A stretch of 64,000 bases of DNA from Arachidicoccus terrestris (GTDB taxonomy: Bacteria; Bacteroidota; Bacteroidia; Chitinophagales; Chitinophagaceae), in the NCBI RefSeq assembly GCF_020042345.1, contig NZ_CP083387.1, forward strand, positions 682,001 to 746,000, written 5' to 3'. Numbering within the stretch: position 1 is the stretch's first letter; each line of letters starts with the position of its first letter. Below are positions 33,870 to 42,348 of this stretch, one piece after another. The position numbers and the translations under genes were made by a program. Below the pieces are notes generated by a model. The model had not been told where the DNA came from and made no database searches. It saw only the letters and a list, made by a program, of their open reading frames with translations.

Positions 33870-34242
33870 CCGTCAAATTTTATCCATGTCAATAAACTTA
33901 ATTATTATATCCTCGTTGCCCTTCAGCAAATAGCGACTACTCCATCTGGCCTTGCACAGGCAGGTCTAAATCGTTTTTAAACTAATACTACATACAGGAA
34001 CATAAATATCGCAGCTCCGATGATTGCCGGGATTAAGCCTCTTAAGGGCAGATGCCTTCTCATTTATTTTAAATTATTGTCGTATGGCGGCCCAGTCTTA
34101 AATAAAAAGCAACAAATAAGTCTTGCTAGGTACCCGAAAACCCCAAGCACCCACCTGGCGCAGGTGCATGCTAAGACTTCACAAGAATGCGGGCAATTCT
34201 ATTTGCGTTTCTCAGCCCGCATGACCACAGGACAAAGATCAG
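33870..34242. other. Intergenic, no gene recognised
   Basis: About 370 bases between a gene and a gene remnant, both on the minus strand. A small palindrome (CACCTG-GCG-CAGGTG near 34151) is the only visible structure. Confidence 0.35.
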
Positions 34243-34872
34243 TCAGGCAGATAAAATAAAAATCCCCCTGACGGGGGATAGGCTATGGGAAAAAAATGAT
34301 GCTGAATAATATCCGGGGCAAATACAATGTTTACCGGTATTCCCTCTGACAATATCCAGCCTGTTATTAACTTCCAGTTTCTGGTATATCTTCTTACCAT
34401 GCGCCTTTACGATTTCAATAGAAATATTGAACCGTTCAGCTATTATTTTATTAGAAAGCCCCTCCTCTACCCCATGCAGCACCTGCTGTTCCCGCTGCGG
34501 CAGGGGATCCCGCACTTTAGAAGAAGCGGCGGGGTTAAAATAACCCGTCACCTTCTTTGCAATATTCGGTGACATAAAAGCGCCCCCATTATAAATACTG
34601 TTTAAGGCCTCTTTAATTTTTACAAAAGCCGTTTGTTTAGACACGTAACCGGCAGCACCGGCGTATAGTGCCTGAAAGATCCTTGCCGTATCATTATATA
34701 CAGATAACATCATGACCTGGCATTTAGGCCTTCTTATTTTCATAAGCGTCACCCCTTTCATACAAGAGTCACCCGGTAATCCTATGTCTGACAAAATAAT
34801 ATCAAAATACAGCTCCTCTCCCCCGTCACTCATAAAAGACTCTGCGGATCCGGCGGACAACAATACCTGCAC
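34243..34872 (-). pseudogene. LuxR/NarL-family response regulator, degenerate
   Basis: A receiver core is visible (LYFDIILSDIGLPGDS with the phospho-acceptor Asp, VMMLSVYNDTARIFQALYAG, GAAGYVSK), followed by a LuxR-type HTH (LPQREQQVLHGVEEGLSNKI, IAERFNISIEIVKAHGKKIY, KLEVNNR). The N-terminal strand with the acidic pocket is missing, and after NNRLDIV the frame runs into unrelated residues and through the terminator hairpin, so it is shifted. It was probably once half of a two-component system; no histidine kinase is adjacent. Confidence 0.7.
34258..34280 (-). terminator. Terminator hairpin (repeat family copy 1)
   Basis: Minus strand: TCCCCC-GTCA-GGGGGA followed by TTTTTATTTTA. The same sequence with few changes ends the LacI gene at 59831-59850. 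Confidence 0.75.
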
Positions 34873-34941
34873 ATTTCGGCATAGAACTCACATTTCATTG
34901 GCTTTTTTAAAGGTATGAGGGCAATAAAATCAGCCCAACTC

Positions 34942-34968
34942 AATTGTCGTATCGGCGATACGACAATT
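34942..34968. promoter_or_regulatory. 27-bp perfect palindrome
   Basis: Arms AATTGTCGTATCG and CGATACGACAATT around a single G. It lies between the degenerate response regulator and the FtsX-like permease. There is no T run, so an operator rather than a terminator is more likely. Confidence 0.6.
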
Positions 34969-35003
34969 TGCTCATCGGGGAAGCATGCAGCATACCGCAT
35001 CAC

Positions 35004-35059
35004 TGTGCGAATACCCCTCCGAAACTGTGTTCGAATGTGAACAGTACCAGTGTTCGAAT
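35004..35059. repeat. Three iterons TGTKCGAAT
   Basis: TGTGCGAAT (35004), TGTTCGAAT (35028) and TGTTCGAAT (35051), spaced 24 and 23 bases. They lie about 320-375 bases upstream of the permease start, like activator-binding sites. The middle copy also forms a partial inverted repeat (TGTTC with GAACA). Confidence 0.5.
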
Positions 35060-35379
35060 ACGGACATATTAAATATCTTACACATTCATAATTTGGTAAA
35101 TACAAAGCATTTTCTACTTTGGTCTATTGTTTGGAAAATCTTAAAAAACTGAATTCGGTGGTGGGTTTTTATTGCAGCAGGCAGCCTTGTTCTAATTGTT
35201 GCTTTCGCAATAACCGGCGTCCATGTGCTCAGAGCAGCATCCTACCAAAAGCCTGAAATCTACAGAATAATGGCAATAATCGTAAAAATGGGTCACATTA
35301 TTAAAAATTGGGATTCAATATATTGCTATCCTACAACAAGACACTATTTTATATCCGATTCCCTACTCAAACAATAAAC

Positions 35380-37749
35380 ATGTCCCATTCATTAAAAATA
35401 ACCATCCGAAGTGCTTTTGGCGGTAAAGTTTACACAATTATCAATATGCTCGGCTTAGTTCTGGGCATAACATTTGGCTTGCTCATATTTTTATGGATCA
35501 GAAATGAACGACAAATCGACCATACTACGGTAGATAATGATCGTGTTTACATCATTTATGGAAATTACTATATTAATGGCCAAAGAACCGGACAATATGG
35601 TACACCGGGCATACTCGGAGCAGCATTAAAAAAAGAAATCCCGGAAATTTTATATGCAGCGAATGTCTCCTGGTTAAAAGATACCCCTGACAAAGTACTA
35701 TATGAAGCAGGGAACAAAAACCTTTTGTATGACACCTACTACGCTGACGCCGACTTTTTCAAAATGATGAATTATCCATTCATCATGGGTGATAAGGCCA
35801 ACGCATTGGCCTCCCCCCAAAGTATCTGTATTTCTGAAACAATGGCCAAAGGCATGTTTGGTAGTCTGAAGGCTGCCTTTGGCCAATCTGTCCATACCGA
35901 GACCGGTAAGGACCTGCGGATCACGGGGATATACAAAGATCTACCTAATACCGCCTCTGCCAAGTCCGATTGCGTGATAAACTGGTCAACTTTCCTGGAA
36001 GAAGCCCCCTATGCAAAAGATTGGGGAAACAGCGGGCCAAACACGATGATCATGTTAGCCAAGAATGCAGATCCTCAACAGGTAGCTAAAAAGCTAGAGC
36101 ATTTTCTTTATAAATACACAGGCCATACTGAGCAATATCATAGGGACTTGGGTATGCAGCTTTTCAAGGATAGCTATCTTCAGGACCAATTTGATAACGG
36201 CCATTTAGCAGGTGGACGGATTGACCTGGTACACTTATTCACAGTTATTGCAATTTTCATCATCGCTATAGCCTGCATTAACTTTATTAACCTGTCAACA
36301 GCACAGGCCGGACAAAGGGCAAAAGAAGTGGGCGTTCGTAAGGTTGCAGGCGCTTCGAGGAGCAGATTGATCATACAGTTTATGATGGAATCTGTGTTAT
36401 TGATACTCCTCTCCATTTTTGTTGCCTTAGTGATCATTCTTTGTCTTTTGCCTTTTTTTAATTCTTTTGTCGGCCAACAAATATCATTTCCTTTTTCCGA
36501 TCTTTATTTTTGGCTGATCATTGGCATTTCGGCAATTGCAATTGCCGCAGCAGCGGGACTATATCCCGCTATCTTCATTTCCTCTTTTAAGCCTGTACGA
36601 GTATTAAAAGGTAGCGTAAACATAGGAAAGAACGCGATGCTCAGAAAGAGTCTGGTCATATTTCAATTTATTATTGCAATAGTACTTATTGTTGCCACGG
36701 TAATTGTCACCCAACAACTGGGATATATGCAAAAGACTGCCCTAGGTTATAACAAAAAGAATCTCATAGATATCCCGATTCAGGGTAACATGTCGAAAAA
36801 ATACACTTACTTTACACAAGAGGCGGGAAACATTCCGGGTATCCGGTCACTATCAACCATACAAGAGGTTCCTACAAATATTGGCAGCTCAACTACAGGA
36901 GTCGCCTGGCCGGGAAAAGGAGCCAATGAGATTACTTCTTTTACCCAGTCTTTTGTCGGATATAACTTCATCGAAACAATGGGGCTCCATCTTATTGCAG
37001 GGCGCGATTTCGCTCCAGACAGAGCAGCAGATACCGCCGGGTACATTATCAACGAATCCGCCCAGCGTGCCATGGGACTGAAGAGCCCAATTGGCCAGCC
37101 CATTACATTTTGGGGCAAAAAAGGAGAAATAATAGGTATCATCAAAGACTTTCATTTCGCGTCTCTGCATGATGCTATTAAGCCACTTATTTTACATTGG
37201 TCCAATATGAATCGGGGCCATACTTTAATTCGCATCGAGCCTGGAATGACAAATAAAGTACTGGCAGGATTAAAGCAACTGTATAAAAAGGTAAATCCGG
37301 GCATGCAGTTTAACTACGCCTTTATTGAAGATGATTATAGCAAATTGTATCAGAATGAAAAAACGCTAAGTAAAATTTCAAGTATTTTTTCATTTTTAGC
37401 CATTTTTATATCCGGCCTAGGTCTTTTAGGTTTAATATTGCATACTGTCTCCAGACGCAAAAAGGAAATCGGCATCCGAAAAGTGCTTGGCGCCAAAATA
37501 TCAAGCATTCTGATGCTACTGTCAAAAGACTTCATATATCATGTAATGATTGCCTTTCTCATTGCCACACCGGTTTCCTGGTACATAATGAACCGATGGC
37601 TATCGCAATATGCATATAAAATAGATATTCGGTGGTGGGTATTTCTGGCGGCAGGCCTGATCGCCTTGTTGATTACACTGCTGACGGTTGGATTACAGGC
37701 CCTTAAAACGGCCCAGGCAAATCCAGTAGAAGCTATTAAATCTGAATAA
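35380..37749 (+). CDS. MacB/FtsX-like ABC transporter permease
   Basis: 789 residues from ATG 35380 (MSHSLKITIRSAFGGKVYTI). The earlier in-frame start at 35308 adds 24 poorly fitting residues. It has an N-terminal TM segment (IINMLGLVLGITFGLLIFLWI), a large periplasmic MacB_PCD domain (about 50-280), and two FtsX domains with three TM segments each: LVHLFTVIAIFIIAIACINF with RAKEVGVRKVAGASRSRLI, then the second half with RRKKEIGIRKVLGAKISSIL. This is the duplicated Bacteroidota form, usually paired with an ATPase encoded elsewhere. Likely role: efflux or envelope stress, substrate unknown. Confidence 0.88.
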   Translation: MSHSLKITIRSAFGGKVYTIINMLGLVLGITFGLLIFLWIRNERQIDHTTVDNDRVYIIYGNYYINGQRTGQYGTPGILGAALKKEIPEILYAANVSWLKDTPDKVLYEAGNKNLLYDTYYADADFFKMMNYPFIMGDKANALASPQSICISETMAKGMFGSLKAAFGQSVHTETGKDLRITGIYKDLPNTASAKSDCVINWSTFLEEAPYAKDWGNSGPNTMIMLAKNADPQQVAKKLEHFLYKYTGHTEQYHRDLGMQLFKDSYLQDQFDNGHLAGGRIDLVHLFTVIAIFIIAIACINFINLSTAQAGQRAKEVGVRKVAGASRSRLIIQFMMESVLLILLSIFVALVIILCLLPFFNSFVGQQISFPFSDLYFWLIIGISAIAIAAAAGLYPAIFISSFKPVRVLKGSVNIGKNAMLRKSLVIFQFIIAIVLIVATVIVTQQLGYMQKTALGYNKKNLIDIPIQGNMSKKYTYFTQEAGNIPGIRSLSTIQEVPTNIGSSTTGVAWPGKGANEITSFTQSFVGYNFIETMGLHLIAGRDFAPDRAADTAGYIINESAQRAMGLKSPIGQPITFWGKKGEIIGIIKDFHFASLHDAIKPLILHWSNMNRGHTLIRIEPGMTNKVLAGLKQLYKKVNPGMQFNYAFIEDDYSKLYQNEKTLSKISSIFSFLAIFISGLGLLGLILHTVSRRKKEIGIRKVLGAKISSILMLLSKDFIYHVMIAFLIATPVSWYIMNRWLSQYAYKIDIRWWVFLAAGLIALLITLLTVGLQALKTAQANPVEAIKSE

Positions 37750-38310
37750 AGGCCGGAAAGCCATTTTGTTTATCTTTGAGCCAATTTATCATAATCAGTT
37801 TCAAACTGAATATCATCTCAGTAGAGGTGATGATATTAATATCATCTGCATCGGCCAACATTTATTGAAGAGTTGGGCCCCCTTACATACTCAATGACAC
37901 GAAACCAAATGCCAATCCCCGTATTATCCTTCTCACCGATACACAACAAACTTCACCTGGATCATCGAACTATTTCGCGGCTTTTGATAAGTACATTGCC
38001 AACATAAGTGTGACGATGGTCCTGCAAGACTTAACTGTACGAAGCTGGCAAAATATCTGTAATTTAATAGGTTGTAACAAAAGCCCTCAAAATGACTGAT
38101 ACCTGTCTATTTTCAAAGGACGACCAATTAAATACCAAAATGTAGCCCTACAGGAAACACCAGAGTGGATAATTGAGAAATCTTCGTTTTATCCGCTATG
38201 TTCTTATGAAATGCATATCCGGTAAGCCCATACGATAGTAAATGCGATCTATTCGTAAAGTTCATAGATTTCATCAAATCGATCATTGGTACGACCAGTT
38301 ATCTCAAGCA
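37750..38310. other. Intergenic, no gene recognised
   Basis: About 560 bases between convergent genes. Short frames only, all interrupted. I could not match any to a family. Confidence 0.35.
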
Positions 38311-38345
38311 CAAAAGGGGCGACGATAAAATCGCCACACCTTTTG
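38311..38345 (-). terminator. Hairpin after the carboxymuconolactone-decarboxylase-like gene
   Basis: CAAAAGG/CCTTTTG outer stem (7 bp) and GGCGA/TCGCC inner stem (5 bp) with a 3-nt bulge, 22 bases after the stop. The T run is short. Confidence 0.5.
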
Positions 38346-38366
38346 TCTGACCACAGAGTGTTGCGC

Positions 38367-38900
38367 TTAGATTGATGGAGCCGCTGGGAAATCGATAGGT
38401 ACACCTGTCAAAGCGTAAACATAATTAGTGATTGTTTTGTCCCCCACGACGATTACGACATCAATGAGCGAGCCTTCATCATAACCGACAGCATAGAAAT
38501 TATCAATTAATTGTTGATCTGCATGGCCCTTATTTTCAGCAATACTTTTTGCAAGTTTGACCAATGCATCAAATTTAACATCAAAACTAATCGAGCCGCG
38601 ACGAATTTCTAATATCTGTTCATCAGTAAAGCCATGTGACTTAGCAATAGCTGTGTGTGCCGCAAGGCAATATTCACAACCATTGACCTGGCTCACAATT
38701 AGATTTACAACTTCTTTCTCTTTTGCCCTTAATGAAGTTTTAGCATTAGCCAACGCAAGATAAGTCCCAAGTGCGTTTTTGGAATGCGCATATACTGCAA
38801 ACAAATTGGGTACGCGACCAATTGATTTCGTCAGATTTTCAAATAAAACCTGGTTTTCTGGAGATACTTGTTCCTTCGTAGGAACGGATACTGTTTTCAT
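38367..38900 (-). CDS. Carboxymuconolactone decarboxylase / AhpD-like protein
   Basis: 177 residues from ATG 38900 (MKTVSVPTKEQVSPENQVLF); the longer start at 38936 adds 12 residues. The AhpD-like core holds the redox pair in VNGCEYCLAAHTAIAKSHGF (CxxC followed by H three residues later), typical of alkylhydroperoxidase-type CMD proteins that use peroxide-reactive cysteines. It is third in line on the minus strand after the hydrolase and the broken DUF417 gene, a TetR-controlled detoxification group. Confidence 0.88.
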   Translation of the reverse strand: MKTVSVPTKEQVSPENQVLFENLTKSIGRVPNLFAVYAHSKNALGTYLALANAKTSLRAKEKEVVNLIVSQVNGCEYCLAAHTAIAKSHGFTDEQILEIRRGSISFDVKFDALVKLAKSIAENKGHADQQLIDNFYAVGYDEGSLIDVVIVVGDKTITNYVYALTGVPIDFPAAPSI

Positions 38901-38961
38901 GATATAATATCTATTTTTTTGTACAAATGTTTTCAAATAAATTTTGTATTTCCATTACTAA

Positions 38962-39475
38962 TTACTTATTCAGCGCTACAGCTGCTTTATGACCAAATCG
39001 ACTCACCAGATATAAAGATGCACCCATATTTATAACGTCTTTAAAAAGAAAGAGCCCAAGAAAACTCATATAATTTACTCCGTTTACACTAGTTAATGCA
39101 CCCGGTGTCGTGATTACCATCGTACTGGTTATAAAGAACATTACAACAGCGATCGCTGCTCCGATCACACCCAGTCGCGGCTTAAATAATCCGATACATA
39201 GCAATACTGCAGCAATAAGCTCAGTTAGTCCAATAAGATCAGAACCGTGATACACCCCGAACAGCCTTAAAGTGCCAGCTTATAAGTGGGTTATTGTTTA
39301 CCAAGGGTGCTATACCCTCCGCACCGGGAATTGTCAACTTATAGGCGCCGGCCCATAATAGCATAACGACCATACCTATCCAGATTATCAGAAAAGGGAG
39401 ATTACGTTGCCTCACCCAGCCGGCAAACTTTATTGCCAATGGTTTTCCGGGGTTTTGATGTATATTTTTTTCCAT
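38962..39475 (-). pseudogene. DUF417 (YkgB/RclC-like) membrane protein, frameshifted
   Basis: Two overlapping frames together make one protein. First FAGWVRQRNLPFLIIWIGMV, LLWAGAYKLTIPGAEGIAPL and NNNPLISWHFK; then, in the next frame, LFGVYHGSDLIGLTELIAAV and LGVIGAAIAVVMFFITSTMV. RclC relatives (reactive chlorine resistance) are about 170-190 residues with four TM segments and the motif PLxSW followed by GxxxxSxLIG. One base too many near 39260-39275 separates the halves. It may be a recent mutation or a sequence error. It sits between the hydrolase and the AhpD-like gene in a TetR-controlled group. Confidence 0.75.
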
Positions 39476-39615
39476 CTCAGTAAGTATCTGCATTTTGTTA
39501 TATTTACTCGATTATTTAATAGATTAAAGGTTTTGAAAATATTGATATTCGGCGACCTTTGATCGCGGTTACTGATTCGCTTTTTTTAATTATAATACCT
39601 TCAACCAATAGCAAG

Positions 39616-40485
39616 CTATCGGGGGAGTTTTTCTAAGAACTTTATTATTTCAGTGCCAATTTCATGTACGTGCGTTTCCAAAGCGAAATGCCCTGTGTCA
39701 AAGAACTTAATAATTGCATTTGGCAGATCCCGTGCGAAAGCCCGAGCACCAGGTGGCAAAAAAAACGGATCTTTATCCCCCCAGACAGCCAGGAATTCGG
39801 GGCTCTTTTGCCTAAAATATTCTTGAAAAACAGGATACATAGCAACATTGCTCGCATAATCCTTAAAAAGGTCTAATTGTAGTTCTACATTACCTTCCCT
39901 GTCCAGAAAATATTGGTCCAGTGTGTACGATTCCGGAGCAACCAGATCCGGATTGTTCACACCTGTTAAATATTGCCATCGGGTTGTAGCAGCTGTACAC
40001 ATGCCACGGAGGTTATTGCGGTTTTCTTCATTTGGCTCATTCCAATATTTTTGGATGGGATTCCAGCCTTCGCTTAAGCCTTCCACATAGGCATTGCCAT
40101 TTTGCGAGATGATACCAGTTATCTTTTCAGGGTTCGCGACAGCGATACGATATCCGACGGGCGCACCGTAGTCGAATACCTGAATGGTAAAGCGTTTTAA
40201 ACCTAAATGATCAATTAGCCCCTGAATATATTTAGTCAGGTTATCAAAAGTGTATGTAAACACGGTGTTTTTTGGTGAATCGGAAAAGCCAAAACCAGGA
40301 AGATCAGGTGCAATTACATGATACTTCTCATTCAACAATGGAATCAGATTTCGATACATGTGTGAAGAGGTGGGGAACCCATGCAACAACAAGACAACCG
40401 GTCCGTCTGCCGGACCTGACTCCCGGTAGAAAATACTTAAATCCTCAATGTTTGCTTTTACGTAGCTTACTTTTTGCGTTTTCAT
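39616..40485 (-). CDS. Alpha/beta hydrolase, haloalkane dehalogenase or epoxide hydrolase-like
   Basis: 289 residues from ATG 40485 (MKTQKVSYVKANIEDLSIFY). It has the oxyanion motif LLLHGFPTSSHMYRNLIPLL, PDLPGFGFSD, an Asp nucleophile in IQVFDYGAPVGYRIA, a charge-relay Asp in AVWGDKDPFFLPPGA, and the final His in TGHFALETH. The aspartate nucleophile points to hydrolysis of carbon-halogen or epoxide bonds. It is the first gene of a minus-strand group with the DUF417 and AhpD-like genes. Two copies of a palindrome that also precedes the divergently placed TetR gene flank its promoter region, so it is probably repressed by that TetR. Confidence 0.88.
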   Translation of the reverse strand: MKTQKVSYVKANIEDLSIFYRESGPADGPVVLLLHGFPTSSHMYRNLIPLLNEKYHVIAPDLPGFGFSDSPKNTVFTYTFDNLTKYIQGLIDHLGLKRFTIQVFDYGAPVGYRIAVANPEKITGIISQNGNAYVEGLSEGWNPIQKYWNEPNEENRNNLRGMCTAATTRWQYLTGVNNPDLVAPESYTLDQYFLDREGNVELQLDLFKDYASNVAMYPVFQEYFRQKSPEFLAVWGDKDPFFLPPGARAFARDLPNAIIKFFDTGHFALETHVHEIGTEIIKFLEKLPR

Positions 40486-40518
40486 TTCTTTAAATTTTAT
40501 TAAGTAATAATGAACAAT

Positions 40519-40532
40519 ACAGACAAGTCTGT
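40519..40532. promoter_or_regulatory. TetR operator copy 1
   Basis: ACAGACAAGTCTGT, arms CAGAC/GTCTG around two bases, 34 bases upstream of the hydrolase start. Confidence 0.7.
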
Positions 40533-40599
40533 TTTTTATCAAACCCAAAAACTATTCCGATATATCAATAAATAAATTACCCTTAAAAGTATCACACAA

Positions 40600-40607
40600 C
40601 AAAGATA
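40600..40607 (-). promoter_or_regulatory. -7 element of the hydrolase group
   Basis: Minus strand TATCTTTG matches TAnnTTTG. It lies between operator copies 1 and 2; copy 2 covers the expected -33 region, so binding there should block RNA polymerase. Confidence 0.5.
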
Positions 40608-40620
40608 GGGGAAAATAATT

Positions 40621-40640
40621 AAAACAGACTTGTCTGTTTT
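40621..40640. promoter_or_regulatory. TetR operator copy 2
   Basis: AAAACAGACTTGTCTGTTTT, a 20-bp inverted repeat with 9-bp arms, the longest of the three copies. Confidence 0.75.
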
Positions 40641-40707
40641 AATTATTTTCCAAACTCAATATATTTATTTTATCACTATTCATAAAGCATTTATTTTTAA
40701 ATAGGGA

Positions 40708-41259
40708 TTAATTAAGCAGTCGCTCAACTGTTTTCCTGGCGCTTTTAACCGGCCATGTCGCGCCATGAACCTTATTCCCGATTAGAGCTCCTTCAAACAA
40801 TATGTAGATCTCGTCGGCCAATTCTTCTTTTCCCACGGGTGCTAGTAAAAGGGCAAAAAGCTTCCTTACCCCATTCTTTTGCGTTCTAATCTGTTTGACA
40901 ACGCGTTCCGTATCCTTCGGAATTTCAGAAATGATATTTAAAAAATTACATCCGTAATACTCCTTTTCCTGTACCAGGCTCATCAGATAATCAAATACAC
41001 CCAATACCTTGTCTTTTGGCTCTTTAAATTTATTTGCAGCGGTTAATAAAGCATTGTCCGTAGCAGCCCCTGCCGCTATCAAATATTCCATCAATATATC
41101 TTCCTTCGACCGGAAAGTCGCATACAACGAAGATTTGACAACCCCGGATTCTTCAATAATTTGATTAATTCCAGTGTTGCTGTATCCCTGTTTATAAAAC
41201 AAGCGTGCAGCTGTATCTACTATTGTCTGTCGAATTGAATTCTTTCTTTCGTTTCGCAT
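40708..41259 (-). CDS. TetR/AcrR-family regulator
   Basis: A 183-residue repressor. The N-terminal TetR HTH is clear: RQTIVDTAARLFYKQGYSNT, GINQIIEESGVVKSSLYATF, RSKEDILMEYL. The C-terminal ligand domain is alpha-helical (LLAPVGKEELADEIYILFEG). Copies of the palindrome AAACAGAC-WW-GTCTGTTT lie upstream of its own start (41285) and upstream of the downstream hydrolase group (40519 and 40621), so it should repress itself and the detoxification genes. The inducer is unknown; a halogenated or reactive organic compound would fit the enzymes. Confidence 0.9.
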   Translation of the reverse strand: MRNERKNSIRQTIVDTAARLFYKQGYSNTGINQIIEESGVVKSSLYATFRSKEDILMEYLIAAGAATDNALLTAANKFKEPKDKVLGVFDYLMSLVQEKEYYGCNFLNIISEIPKDTERVVKQIRTQKNGVRKLFALLLAPVGKEELADEIYILFEGALIGNKVHGATWPVKSARKTVERLLN

Positions 41260-41263
41260 TGCA

Positions 41264-41271
41264 CAAAGTTA
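41264..41271 (-). promoter_or_regulatory. -7 element of the tetR gene
   Basis: Minus strand TAACTTTG, only 5 bases upstream of the ATG, so the message would be leaderless or nearly so. Operator copy 3 covers the expected -33 region (CTTG at 41295-41292). Confidence 0.55.
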
Positions 41272-41284
41272 AAGAAAGAATATC

Positions 41285-41302
41285 AAACAGACAAGTCTGT
41301 TT
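41285..41302. promoter_or_regulatory. TetR operator copy 3
   Basis: AAACAGACAAGTCTGTTT, 26 bases upstream of the tetR start; suggests autorepression. Confidence 0.75.
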
Positions 41303-41659
41303 CGCATCAATAGCCAGTATGGGGGGAGACAATATTTAGAGATTATATATACAGGATCGCATATGTCATTGTAATTACAAAAGGGTAGGCACTAATCCTT
41401 CAGCCGTCTGCCTGCGAGCACATTGCCCGATATGTAGAGATAAAACCGCAAAGTTAATTCGCGTGATCGGACCGATTAGAGTCCTTCTCCGTAGACATGA
41501 ACGACTTTATTCACGCCACGACGGTAGCCAGCCCCCATTCTAATCACCCAATAGTACCTAGGACACGATTCCTTAAACGATGGTATAATAATTGAATTAT
41601 TATAACAATTAAAACATCCCCCTGTTGTTAGGTTCACCGCTTCTTTAAAACGGTCAAAA
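41303..41659. other. Intergenic, no gene recognised
   Basis: A 71-codon frame on the minus strand (41476-41691) overlaps the start of the next pseudogene and matches nothing I know; I do not call it. Confidence 0.35.
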
Positions 41660-42106
41660 ATGTCCAAAAATAAAAAACATCGGCTATCCAAAATATTTGA
41701 CTCCTTTGCGAACAGGGTTACACACGTTACAGGATCTCCGGGGTTATTTTTTTACAGCTATTTGTATAGTGCTCCTATGGGGAACCATCGGTCCGTTATT
41801 TGACTATCAGATACATCGCAGCTCGTAATCAACACAGGAACAACAATCGCAACCTTTTTAATGGTCTTCGTAATCCAGCAAGAATAAGGATACGCTCGCT
41901 TATCGATGTTGAAGATCTAACAGAAGAAGAATTATAAATTAAAAAAAATACCATATTACGCTTTCTGTTATCTCCAACAGGAAAAGGAGCTTCGGCGCCT
42001 TCATTCGATTGAAGAAGTAGAAACGATGTTCACAGAAGAAGAGATTGAAGAAAATGATCCTAAGAAAAATAAAGTAAATAGAATAAAGTCCAATCACAAG
42101 AGATAA
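41660..42106 (+). pseudogene. Low-affinity iron permease family protein, broken
   Basis: The family text can be read across frames: MSKNKKHRLSKIFDSFANRV, THVTGSPGLFF, TAICIVLLWGTIGPLFDYQI, then INTGTTIATFLMVFVIQQE followed by a stop, IDVEDLTEEEL, a stop, and EKELRRLHSIEEVETMF to the end near 42106. Intact proteins of about 120-150 residues have two TM segments and the INTGTTI.TFLMVF(V/I)IQ motif. At least three lesions (frameshifts and stops) show that the gene is dead. Confidence 0.75.
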
Positions 42107-42144
42107 GGTACTCGTCAATTCTTTATATAACAATAAATAACATT

Positions 42145-42348
42145 TTATGCAACAAAAAACATCCTCAAACCAAACTTCCGGCAAGCGGTCGGTACAACAG
42201 GAAAGCGCTTTGACTTCTCTCTTCATAAGTTCCTTAAAGGATATAAATTGGGCAGAAAAGCAATTGGTCAAAAGCCTTAAAAACAGATGAAAAACTCTCC
42301 GAAATAGCCGAAAATTATGTAAATGAAGCTGCTAAAGACGAAGCATAA
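42145..42348 (+). pseudogene. DUF892 (YciE/YciF-like ferritin-fold) protein with internal deletion
   Basis: The start ALTSLFISSLKDINWAEKQL is the typical first helix of DUF892 proteins (usually about 165-190 residues). It continues as VKSLKNR to a stop, while the normal C-terminus DEKLSEIAENYVNEAAKDEA appears one frame away immediately after. About 110 residues of the four-helix bundle are missing. Its TAA overlaps the ATG of the next gene (TAATG), so an earlier operon is likely. Confidence 0.7.

Noticed and set aside
35150-35340. Sigma-54 (-24/-12) promoter for the FtsX-type permease
   Set aside because: Candidate GG...GC pairs have the wrong spacing (9, 12 or 13 instead of 10).
41476-41691. 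71-codon minus-strand frame, cysteine-rich
   Set aside because: Overlaps the start of the iron permease pseudogene and shows no recognisable family.
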